64,000 nucleotides of DNA from Paucibacter aquatile (GTDB taxonomy: Bacteria; Pseudomonadota; Gammaproteobacteria; Burkholderiales; Burkholderiaceae_C), in NCBI RefSeq assembly GCF_002885975.1, contig NZ_POSP01000003.1, forward strand, positions 3,534,001-3,598,000, given 5' to 3'. A program made the position numbers and the translations under genes. The notes below the pieces were generated by a model. It saw only the letters and a list, made by a program, of their open reading frames with translations, was not told the origin of the DNA and ran no database searches. Positions 35,002 through 42,311 of the stretch are shown here, piece after piece (the first letter of the stretch is position 1; every line of letters starts with the position of its first letter).

Positions 35002-35595
35002 GTGAACAAGATCGAAAACCAGCAGCCATCGAGCTCCGCCCCCCAAGAGACCAGCGCCGTCGCGGCCCCGGTGGCCTCGGGCAGCCGCCGTCGTCTGCTG
35101 CGCGGTGGCCTGGTGGCTGCCCCGACCTTGTTGGCGCTGACCACGACTCCCGTGCTGGCCTGCAATTGCAAGCTGCCCTCGGGCTTCACCGCATCGGGCA
35201 ATTTCAGCCAGACCGGCAGCTACAACTGTGCGGCCCCGGGCACCAAGCCGACGAGCTGGAAGACCATGGTGGACGCGCAGGGCAAGTTCAACAACACCGG
35301 TGTCTCCAAGACGACCACCTTCGCCAGCGTGTTCGGTGGCACCGACACCACCACGTTCTATGCCCTGTTCTGCTTGACGAGCGCCAATAACGACGCCCGC
35401 GCTCTGGCTGCTGCGGTCTACCTGCAATCCATCGTCAACGGCGGCTACCAGTTCCCCTATATGAGCCTGGTGCAGAAGATGTGGAAAGACACCGAAGGCT
35501 CGGGTCGTTTCACTGCCGTGACCGCCCCGGTCGTGACCTGGACCCGTGCCGACGTGGTGGTCTACTTCAAGTACCTCACCGGCCTGTCGATCTGA
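35002..35595 (+). CDS. Tat-exported protein of unknown function, first gene of HPr-rel-A-like cassette
   Basis: A 197-residue product from a GTG start at 35002. The N terminus is a twin-arginine signal: polar residues 1-26, SRRRLLRG at 28-35, a hydrophobic stretch and VLA before C54. Export in folded form is expected; VLAC could even be a lipobox. The mature protein has four Cys (C54, C56, C76, C124) and is rich in Thr/Gly. No cofactor motif is recognised. It is followed after 21 bases by a PqqD-like gene, an HprK-like kinase gene and a nucleotidyltransferase gene. It is therefore the best candidate for the protein that these three act on, though that is inference. Confidence 0.8.
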   Translation: MNKIENQQPSSSAPQETSAVAAPVASGSRRRLLRGGLVAAPTLLALTTTPVLACNCKLPSGFTASGNFSQTGSYNCAAPGTKPTSWKTMVDAQGKFNNTGVSKTTTFASVFGGTDTTTFYALFCLTSANNDARALAAAVYLQSIVNGGYQFPYMSLVQKMWKDTEGSGRFTAVTAPVVTWTRADVVVYFKYLTGLSI

Positions 35596-35616
35596 CCGGT
35601 TGTCAGCCGCTGATCC

Positions 35617-35940
35617 TTGGTACCTCTCGATGACGGCAGCGGCGGCCTGAGCCGCTGGTTTTCGCTTCGACCCAAGCGGCTGATCTGGAAGTCTTACGAC
35701 GACGGCTGCGTTTTCTTTGACCTGGACAGCGCCGAGACCCGGCTGGTATCACCCCTGGGTCACTTTCTGCTTGAGCATCTGTCGCGTCACCTCGGGGGCT
35801 TGCTGGGCGCAGACTTGGTGCTGCGCGTCCACGAGGAAGAGCCTGAGGTCCCGATGCCTGAATGCCAGGCCGAGGTGCGCGAAGCCTTGGAGGCCTTGCT
35901 GGCGGCCGGTTTGCTGACGAGTGAGCCCTGTGCAAGTTGA
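35617..35940 (+). CDS. PqqD-like small protein of an HPr-rel-A-type system
   Basis: A 107-residue protein that resembles PqqD-family peptide chaperones: VFFDLDSAETRLVSPLGHFL (about residues 32-51), then a helix ending LEALLAAGLL. PqqD-type proteins bind leader peptides and present them to modifying enzymes. The only plausible start is TTG at 35617, since a stop lies two codons upstream and there is no in-frame ATG or GTG before the conserved part. No good ribosome-binding site is visible, so coupling to the gene 21 bases upstream is likely. Its end overlaps the kinase start by 20 bases. Confidence 0.78.
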   Translation: MVPLDDGSGGLSRWFSLRPKRLIWKSYDDGCVFFDLDSAETRLVSPLGHFLLEHLSRHLGGLLGADLVLRVHEEEPEVPMPECQAEVREALEALLAAGLLTSEPCAS

Positions 35941-36859
35941 TCAGCTGAGCTTGGCCGAGCTGCGCGCCGCGTTGGCGGGTGATGGCCTGCGCATCGCCAC
36001 CGGCCCATTCCATTGCCGCCTGCAGTCCAACCTGCCTGAGATTGCATCCGAGCTGGCGCAAAGCTATGCCCACCACCGCGTGTTGGGGGCGGATGACTTC
36101 ATCGACTTTCATGTCGCCGTGAAGTCCAGCCGCGGCTTGCGTCGCTGGATCCGGCCGCAGGCCTTGTTCACCGTCGACGGGGTCGAGCCCTTCACCCCAC
36201 TGCCGCGCGAGCAGGCGGTGGCCATGGTCGAGTGGGGCTTGAACTGGTGCATCACGGCCTACAGCAACCATGTGCTGATCCTGCATGCGGCGGCCGTGGC
36301 GCGCAACGGCCGCACCGTCATCCTGCCGGCACCGCCGGGTTCGGGCAAAAGCACCTTGTGCGCGGCCCTGGTGCAGCGTGGCTGGCGATTGCTGTCCGAT
36401 GAGCTGGCCATCATCCGCCTTGACACGGGGGCCATGCTGGGCATGGCGCGACCGGTGAATCTGAAGAATGCCTCGATCGGCGTGATCCAGCGCTTTGCGC
36501 CCCAGGCCCTCTTCACCGCGCCGGTCCATGACACGACCAAGGGCACGGTCGCTTTGATGGCGGCACCGCAGGCCAGCGTCGAGGCGGTGGACGAACCCGC
36601 CTGGCCGGCCTGGATGGTGCTGCCGCGCTACCGCGCTGGGGCGGCCACCCGGCTCACCCCCATGCCCCGCGGTGAGGCTTTCATAAAGATCGCCGACAAC
36701 GCGATGAACTATCACATCCTCGCCGCCGAAGGCTTCCGTGCCGTGGGCGATCTGGTGGACCGTTGCCAGCATTTCAGCTTCGAGTACAGCGATCTGGAAG
36801 AGGCCATGCAGGTGTTCGATCAACTGGCTGCATCTCCGGTGGCAGCCCCCGGTGTCTGA
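35921..36859 (+). CDS. HprK-related kinase A (HPr-rel-A system)
   Basis: A 312-residue cytoplasmic protein resembling the C-terminal half of HPr kinase. The P-loop APPGSGKST is at residues 137-145, and LLSDELAII follows with D160-E161 in the place of the catalytic acidic pair. The N-terminal 130 residues have no HprK regulatory domain but carry FHVAVK and a WCITAYSNHVLILHAAAVAR segment found in HprK-related kinases. No HPr gene is nearby. The GTG at 35921 overlaps the PqqD-like gene, and the next gene overlaps or abuts its stop, so the cassette looks translationally coupled. It could phosphorylate the Tat protein, a sugar or a peptide; the true substrate is unknown. Confidence 0.87.
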   Translation: MSPVQVDQLSLAELRAALAGDGLRIATGPFHCRLQSNLPEIASELAQSYAHHRVLGADDFIDFHVAVKSSRGLRRWIRPQALFTVDGVEPFTPLPREQAVAMVEWGLNWCITAYSNHVLILHAAAVARNGRTVILPAPPGSGKSTLCAALVQRGWRLLSDELAIIRLDTGAMLGMARPVNLKNASIGVIQRFAPQALFTAPVHDTTKGTVALMAAPQASVEAVDEPAWPAWMVLPRYRAGAATRLTPMPRGEAFIKIADNAMNYHILAAEGFRAVGDLVDRCQHFSFEYSDLEEAMQVFDQLAASPVAAPGV

Positions 36860-36866
36860 GCCCGCC

Positions 36867-37964
36867 ATGAGCCTCTTGCAAGACATCCTGCGGGAGCCGC
36901 GTCGCATCGCCGGCCTGTCCTTGCAGGACTGGGATGTGCTGGTGCGTCAGGCCCGCCATGCCAATCTGCTGGGCCGCTTGTACCGGCGTCTGGAGGCGGC
37001 TGAATTGCTGCCTCAGGTGCCCGAACAGCCGTGCAATCACATGCGCTCTGCGGCGGTCATGGCCGAGCGTCAGCACATGCTGGTTCGCCACGAAACCCGT
37101 TTCCTGCGCGACACCCTGGCCGGCCTCGGCCTGCCGCTGATCCTGCTCAAAGGCGCCGCCTATGTCGTGGGCGAGCTGCCAGCGGTTCAGGGCCGTGTCT
37201 TCGCCGACATGGACATCCTGGTTCCTCGCGAGCGCATCGGCGAGGTCGAGTCGGCGCTGATCCTGACCGGCTGGATCGGCGAGAAGCTGGATGCCTACGA
37301 TCAGCGCTACTACCGCGAATGGATGCACGAGCTGCCGGCCATGCAGCAAATGCACCGCGGCACGGCGCTCGATGTGCACCACACCATCCTGCCACCCACC
37401 GCCCGGCTCAAGCCCGATGCCCAGGCCCTGATCCGCGACAGCGTGGAGCTGGCGGGCTGGCCCGGCGTGCGCACGCTGCAGCCCACCGACATGGTGCTGC
37501 ACAGTGCCTGCCACCTCTTCCACGAGGGCGAGTCCGACAACCTGCTGCGCGATCTCAGCGACCTGGATCTGCTGCTGCGCCATTTCTCGGCCGATCCGCA
37601 GTTCTGGGAGGCTTTGGCGGCCCGTGCTGCTGCCATGGACTTGCAAGGGCCGCTGCGCCTGGCCCTGCGCTACCTCGTGCAGGTGCTGGCCTGTCCGGTG
37701 CCTGAAGCGGCGCTGCGTGCCCTGCGGGCCGATCGCAGCCAGGGCCTGGCCGAGCATGCGCTGGATTTCATCTACCGCCGCACCCTGCGCCCTCAGCACG
37801 CCAGCACCCGCGATTGGGCCACGCCGCTGTGCCGCAAGGCGCTCTACATCCGTGGCCACTGGCTGCGCATGCCGCCGCACCTGCTCTTCGTCCACCTGGC
37901 GCGCAAGGCCTGGAAGGGGCCGACCACGGTGTCGGCCTCGGTGCTGCAGAAAGAACCGCGCTGA
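36867..37964 (+). CDS. nucleotidyltransferase family protein (NTP_transf_5), HPr-rel-A-type system
   Basis: A 365-residue protein with the NTP_transf_5 arrangement: PLILLKGAAY followed by FADMDILV, giving metal-binding D114 and D116, and later DVHHTILPP and DLSDLDLLLRHF. Family members are putative nucleotidyltransferases often found in peptide-modification and polysaccharide clusters. The start is ATG 36867, seven bases after the kinase stop; a GTG at 36852 would overlap that gene by eight bases. It closes a four-gene run with the Tat protein, PqqD-like protein and kinase. It might transfer a nucleotide to a peptide or cofactor, but no substrate is known. Confidence 0.86.
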   Translation: MSLLQDILREPRRIAGLSLQDWDVLVRQARHANLLGRLYRRLEAAELLPQVPEQPCNHMRSAAVMAERQHMLVRHETRFLRDTLAGLGLPLILLKGAAYVVGELPAVQGRVFADMDILVPRERIGEVESALILTGWIGEKLDAYDQRYYREWMHELPAMQQMHRGTALDVHHTILPPTARLKPDAQALIRDSVELAGWPGVRTLQPTDMVLHSACHLFHEGESDNLLRDLSDLDLLLRHFSADPQFWEALAARAAAMDLQGPLRLALRYLVQVLACPVPEAALRALRADRSQGLAEHALDFIYRRTLRPQHASTRDWATPLCRKALYIRGHWLRMPPHLLFVHLARKAWKGPTTVSASVLQKEPR

Positions 37965-38051
37965 GTGGTCCTCGCGCCCGGCGTCCGCGCATGCGGCCGC
38001 GCCCGGGGCTGTCAGCGCCCGTGCGGCGCCATCCTTTATGCTTCCCAGCCT

Positions 38052-38669
38052 ATGACTCGACCCAAACCTTTCGCCATGATCCGCGAGTTCCATCTCGCCG
38101 ACTGGTTCACCCTGGCCAATGCCTTCGCCGGCATGGGCGCGCTGTTCGCGGTGATGAGCTATTTGCAGACCGGCGCGGTCGTGCACATCTTCTATGCCTG
38201 CGCCCTGATCCCGGTCGCCCTGGTGTTTGATGTGCTGGACGGCCGCGTGGCGCGCTGGCGCCAGCAGACCTCGGCCATGGGCCGCGAGCTGGATTCGCTG
38301 GCCGACATCATCTCTTTCGGCGTGGCTCCCGCCGCCATCGCCTATGGCTGCGGCATGCAAGGCCTGTACGACCGCATCGTGCTGGTGTTTTTCGTCGCCT
38401 GCGGCGTCTCGCGCCTGGCGCGCTTCAACATCACGGCCGAGGCGCTCAGCGAAGGCGGCGACAAGGTCAAGTACTTTGAAGGCACGCCCATCCCGACTTC
38501 GCTGGTGCTGGTGATGGTGCTGGCCGCCGCCGCTGCGCAAGGCGCCATCGGTGAGCAGCTCTGGCTGGGTCGCCTGGAGTTGGGCGGCTTCTACCTGCAC
38601 CCGCTGGTGTTGATCTATGCCGTGTCGGGCTCGCTGATGGTGAGCCGCATCCGCATTCCCAAGCTCTGA
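38052..38669 (+). CDS. pssA: CDP-alcohol phosphatidyltransferase, probable CDP-diacylglycerol-serine O-phosphatidyltransferase
   Basis: Inner-membrane enzyme of 205 residues. The CDP-alcohol phosphatidyltransferase signature is complete: D63-G64-x2-A67-R68-x8-G77-x3-D81-x3-D85. Five or more hydrophobic helices surround it. The N terminus (ADWFTLANAFAGMGAL) and the ending SGSLMVSRIRIPKL fit PssA-type phosphatidylserine synthases, which make PS as precursor of phosphatidylethanolamine. A related specificity cannot be excluded. ATG at 38052 is used; an in-frame ATG at 38079 is possible. It follows the nucleotidyltransferase gene by 87 bases but probably has an unrelated role. Confidence 0.83.
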   Translation: MTRPKPFAMIREFHLADWFTLANAFAGMGALFAVMSYLQTGAVVHIFYACALIPVALVFDVLDGRVARWRQQTSAMGRELDSLADIISFGVAPAAIAYGCGMQGLYDRIVLVFFVACGVSRLARFNITAEALSEGGDKVKYFEGTPIPTSLVLVMVLAAAAAQGAIGEQLWLGRLELGGFYLHPLVLIYAVSGSLMVSRIRIPKL

Positions 38670-38677
38670 GCCGGCGC

Positions 38678-39652
38678 TCAGGCCGTGCTGGCTTGGGGTT
38701 TGATACGCAGCGCGAGGATCACGCCGGCGATCAGCAAGGCGATGCCGCCCGCCGTCCAGCCCGAGGGCCAGCGCCCGGCCAGGGCAAAGGCGTAAGCCAG
38801 GGCGGCCAGGGTTTCAAAAACGATCAGCTGCCCGACCAGGCTGGTCGGCAGGCGTTGGCTGGCCTCGTTCCAGCACAGGGTGCCGATCCACGATGAGAAC
38901 AGGCCGATGGCCGCCATCAATGCCAGGTAGGCTGCGGGGCGGGGGCCCAGGGGGAGTTCGAATCCTGCTGGCAGCAGGCCCCAGTCCGTGGCTGGCAGGC
39001 CCATCAGCAGGGCGAAACACAGCAAAGCCATGGGCAGGGTGACCAAGCCCTGGGCCGTGGCCCAGACCCGCGGGCTGCGTTCCTGATGGGCGCGCAGCCA
39101 ATCGGCATTGCGGATCGGGTACCAGGTCCAGCAGGCCACGGCCAGCACCGCCAGGACAGCACCCTCGCCATAAGCGCGCAAAGCCTCCGTGCCGGCATCC
39201 AGTTGCGCAGTCAAGCGCTGCAGCTCGGCGTGGTTGACGCAGGCAATGCCGGCGGCGATCAGGGCCAGGGCCGGGCTCAGTTGCAGCCAGGGCAGGCGAC
39301 CATCGCGCCGGTGGTCGCGCAGATTGGAGCTGATGGCAATCACCACCGGCAGCGTGCCGATGATGACCGTGGGCAGGGCCGCACCCGCGCGTTGGATGGC
39401 GCCGGCCAGGCAGAGGTAGTAGAGAAAATTGCCAATGGCGCTGAGCTTGCAGGCTTCCAGCCAGTCGCTGCCAGCCAAGCCCTTCAGGCTGCGCCGGTCG
39501 GCCAGGGCCAGCGGCAAGGCGATCAGCCCGAAGGCCAGATAGCGGCCCGCCACCAGAAGGGCGGGCGGGTAGTCCGCCATCAGCAGCGGCGCCACAAAGA
39601 CCAGGCCCCACATCAGGCCGGCGCCCAGGGCAAACATCAATCCTGTCCACAT
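38678..39652 (-). CDS. DMT-superfamily (EamA) transporter
   Basis: Inner-membrane transporter of 324 residues with about ten helices in two EamA-type halves (MWTGLMFALGAGLMWGLVFV at the start; SSWIGTLCWNEASQRLPTSL in the second half). DMT transporters export amino acids, nucleotides or drugs; the substrate is unknown. The ATG at 39652 is chosen because longer versions would start inside the terminator-like hairpin at 39689-39727. It is convergent with pssA, 8 bases apart. Confidence 0.9.
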   Translation of the reverse strand: MWTGLMFALGAGLMWGLVFVAPLLMADYPPALLVAGRYLAFGLIALPLALADRRSLKGLAGSDWLEACKLSAIGNFLYYLCLAGAIQRAGAALPTVIIGTLPVVIAISSNLRDHRRDGRLPWLQLSPALALIAAGIACVNHAELQRLTAQLDAGTEALRAYGEGAVLAVLAVACWTWYPIRNADWLRAHQERSPRVWATAQGLVTLPMALLCFALLMGLPATDWGLLPAGFELPLGPRPAAYLALMAAIGLFSSWIGTLCWNEASQRLPTSLVGQLIVFETLAALAYAFALAGRWPSGWTAGGIALLIAGVILALRIKPQASTA

Positions 39653-39688
39653 ATCAGCTGGGGGTTGGATTCGCGCGCAGGCGCGTGG

Positions 39689-39727
39689 AAAAAAGAAAAG
39701 ACCGGGGTCCCCGTGGGACACCCGGTC
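39689..39727 (-). terminator. intrinsic terminator-like hairpin in the DMT gene leader
   Basis: On the minus strand, GACCGGGTGTCCC pairs with GGGACCCCGGTC (12 pairs, one bulge, four-base loop at 39700-39727) and is followed by TTTTCTTTTTT (39699-39689). It lies about 220 bases after the glcF stop and 37 bases before the DMT start. It may end the glc transcript or act as an attenuator of the DMT gene. Confidence 0.82.
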
Positions 39728-39949
39728 TGTTCGGTGTGTGCTGGCTGGCTCGGCAGAAATTCTTGGAGCGCTCTGTCAAGGTGCTTGGCTGCACTCGCTT
39801 GTGGCCGGGCTGGCTGGCTGGGAGCTCGGTTCGACCAGTGGCTCCACCCTCCTGTATTGAGCGGCCCATTGTGGGAAAACCGGTTTGAAACTGGTCTCGG
39901 TGTTTGCCCGTGTTTGCGCGCTATGCGCACGAATAGCATTTGTCGATGT

Positions 39950-41206
39950 TCAGGCCAAGGCGAGGTCGAGGACTTCGACCCAATGCCGCACCGGCATGGC
40001 GGTGCCGCTTTGCAGATGCTGGATGCAGCCGATATTTGCCGAGACGATGGTGTCGGCGTGCAGGGGCGCAAGGGCCTGCAGCTTCTGGTCGCGCAGCTGT
40101 TTGGACAGCGCGGGCTGCAGCACCGAATAGGTGCCGGCGGACCCGCAGCAGAGGTGGCTGTCGCAGGGCGCCAGCTGCAGATCAAAACCCAGCTCGCGCA
40201 GGCCGGCCTCGACCCCGCCGCGCAGCTGCTGGCCGTGTTGCAGGGTGCAGGGCGGGTGGTAGGCCAGCTTGGCGCGCGGGGCGCCGCCGCTGGCCTTCTT
40301 GAGCCGTGGCTTGAGCAGGGGCAGCAGCTCGGGCAGCAGCTCGCTCAGATCGCGGCACAGGGCGCTGACGCGGGCCGCCTTGTCGGTATAGGCTGGGTCA
40401 TGCGCCAGGGCGCGGCCGTAGTCCTTGACCGTCACGCCGCAGCCGGAGGCATTCATCACCAAGGCCTCGATGCGGCCGGCTTCGGTCAGGCCGTCGACCA
40501 GGGGCCACCAGGCGTCGATATTGCGGCGCATATCGTCCAGGCCGCCGGCATGGTCACCGAGATGGCTGCGGATGGCGCCGCAACAGCCGGCGCTGTCGGC
40601 CACCAGGGTCTGGATGCCGGCGGCGTCCAGCACCCGCGCGGTCGCGCTGTTGATATTCGGCGCCATGGCCGGCTGCACGCAGCCCAGCAGCAGGGCCATC
40701 TTGCGTGGGTGGCTGCGGGTCGGCCAGTCGTGGGCGCCCGCTGGGGCCGGGGCCGGCACCTTGTCCTTGAGCACGGCCGGCAGCAGGGGCCGTAGGGCTT
40801 GGCCCAGCTTCATGGCCGGGCCGAAGGCGGGCGAGGTCAGGCCTTCCTTGAGCAGCCAGCGCACGGCCTGCTCGCCGCGGGGGCGCGGCACCTTGGCCTC
40901 GACGATGCCGCGGCCGATCTCCAGCAACTGGCCGTAGGGCACGCCCGAGGGGCAGGTGCTCTCGCAGTTGCGGCAGGTCAGGCAGCGGTCCAGGTGCAAC
41001 TGGGTCGAGGCGGTGGCCGGGCTGCCTTCCAGCACCTGCTTGATCAGGTAGATGCGGCCTCGCGGGCCGTCGAGTTCGTCGCCGAGCAGCTGGTAGGTCG
41101 GGCAGGTGGAGGTGCAGAAGCCGCAGTGCACGCAGCGGCTCAGGATGTCGACGGCGGCCTGGCCTTCAGGCGTGCCTTGGAACTCGGCGGCAAGTTGGGT
41201 TTGCAT
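39950..41206 (-). CDS. glcF: glycolate oxidase iron-sulfur subunit GlcF
   Basis: A 418-residue iron-sulfur subunit of glycolate oxidase, which oxidises glycolate to glyoxylate with GlcD and GlcE. Two [4Fe-4S] motifs are clear: CVHCGFCTSTCP (about residues 25-36) and CLTCRNCESTCP (about 75-86). Two CCG-type domains follow (SAGCCGA near 208; HLCCGSAGTY near 360), expected for electron transfer. It starts 16 bases after glcE and is the last gene of the phaM-glcD-glcE-glcF run. Confidence 0.96.
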   Translation of the reverse strand: MQTQLAAEFQGTPEGQAAVDILSRCVHCGFCTSTCPTYQLLGDELDGPRGRIYLIKQVLEGSPATASTQLHLDRCLTCRNCESTCPSGVPYGQLLEIGRGIVEAKVPRPRGEQAVRWLLKEGLTSPAFGPAMKLGQALRPLLPAVLKDKVPAPAPAGAHDWPTRSHPRKMALLLGCVQPAMAPNINSATARVLDAAGIQTLVADSAGCCGAIRSHLGDHAGGLDDMRRNIDAWWPLVDGLTEAGRIEALVMNASGCGVTVKDYGRALAHDPAYTDKAARVSALCRDLSELLPELLPLLKPRLKKASGGAPRAKLAYHPPCTLQHGQQLRGGVEAGLRELGFDLQLAPCDSHLCCGSAGTYSVLQPALSKQLRDQKLQALAPLHADTIVSANIGCIQHLQSGTAMPVRHWVEVLDLALA

Positions 41207-41222
41207 GCGGGCTGCGCTTCGC

Positions 41223-42308
41223 TCAAAGCTCGGGGTAGAGGCGGCCGGGGTTGAACACGCCGGCCGGATCGAAAGAGGTCTTGAGTTCGCGGTGGATGCG
41301 CATCAAGGCCGGTGCTGCGGGTGCAAACACCTGCTGGCGCTGTTCGTCACGGCACAGGAACAAGGTGGCATGGCCGCCCAGCGAGGCCGCGGCTTCGCGC
41401 ATTTGTGCCGCCGGCAAGGGCGTGGTCACCCAGCGCTGGCCGCCACCCCATTCGATCAGCTGTTCGCCGGGCAGCTGCAGCGCTGGCGCCGTCTGCGGCA
41501 GGCTCAGGCGCCAGAGCGCGGCACCGCCGGCCACGGCGCGCGCTGCACCGGTGAAGAACTCGTCGCTGTGATCACGCAGGCCGTCCCAGAAGGGCTGGGC
41601 CAGGGCCTCTGGGATCTCGTCGCCGCCCAGACTCTGCTGCGCCGCGCGCACGGCGGCTTCGGCGCCGGCCAGGCGCAGCAGCAGGGCGCCATCCCACCAG
41701 GCGCTGGCCTGGATGGGCAGGGGCTTGCCGCCCCAGCGGTTGAGCTGGTTGAGCGCCTGAGCCTGTCCCAGTTCGAAACGCAGGGTGGCGCGCGCCATCG
41801 GCTGGGGCATGACCTTGAGCGAGACTTCGAGGATCAGGCCCAGCACGCCCAGCGAACCGGCGATCAGGCGCGACACGTCGTAGCCGGCCACGTTCTTCAT
41901 CACCGTGCCGCCGAAGTTCAGCAGCTCGGCCCGCCCGTTGAGCAGGCTCAGGCCCAGCACATGCTCGCGCAGCGCGCCCTGGCTGGCCCGTGATGGGCCA
42001 CTCAAGCCGGCCGCCACCATGCCGCCCACGGTGCCGCGGCCTTGAAAGCGCGGCGGCTCGAAGGCGAGATGCTGGCCCTGGCTGGTCAACGCGGTCTCCA
42101 ACTCGGTGATGGGCGTGCCGGCCTTGGCCGTGATGACCAGCTCGCTGGGCTCATAGCTGCTGATGCCGGCAAAGCCGCTGACATCGAGCTGCGCGTCGCC
42201 GCGCGGGCGTTCACCGTAAAAATCCTTGCTGCCCTGGCCGCGGATCTGCAGGCTGCGGCCCTGCGCGGCGGCTTCACGAATCTGGTCTTGAAACAAGGCC
42301 ACGCTCAT
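41223..42308 (-). CDS. glcE: glycolate oxidase FAD-binding subunit GlcE
   Basis: A 361-residue FAD-binding subunit. The FAD-binding type 4 features are visible in SLQIRGQGSKDFYG near the N terminus, GTVGGMVAAGLSGPSRA around 92-108, and FGGTVMKNVAGYDVSRLIAG around 132-151. The length and order fit GlcE, not GlcD. It begins three bases after the glcD stop, so the two are translationally linked. The C-terminal ending (DPAGVFNPGRLYPEL) is typical. Confidence 0.95.
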   Translation of the reverse strand: MSVALFQDQIREAAAQGRSLQIRGQGSKDFYGERPRGDAQLDVSGFAGISSYEPSELVITAKAGTPITELETALTSQGQHLAFEPPRFQGRGTVGGMVAAGLSGPSRASQGALREHVLGLSLLNGRAELLNFGGTVMKNVAGYDVSRLIAGSLGVLGLILEVSLKVMPQPMARATLRFELGQAQALNQLNRWGGKPLPIQASAWWDGALLLRLAGAEAAVRAAQQSLGGDEIPEALAQPFWDGLRDHSDEFFTGAARAVAGGAALWRLSLPQTAPALQLPGEQLIEWGGGQRWVTTPLPAAQMREAAASLGGHATLFLCRDEQRQQVFAPAAPALMRIHRELKTSFDPAGVFNPGRLYPEL

Positions 42309-42311
42309 CGC

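Noticed and set aside
38678..39721. Longer DMT transporter start at GTG 39721
   Set aside because: The added residues are encoded by the terminator-like hairpin and T tract; the ATG at 39652 begins at the first membrane helix.
39732..39949. Amino-acid attenuator leader peptide before the DMT gene
   Set aside because: The possible small frame (MGRSIQEGG...) is not enriched in any single amino acid, so only the hairpin itself is reported.
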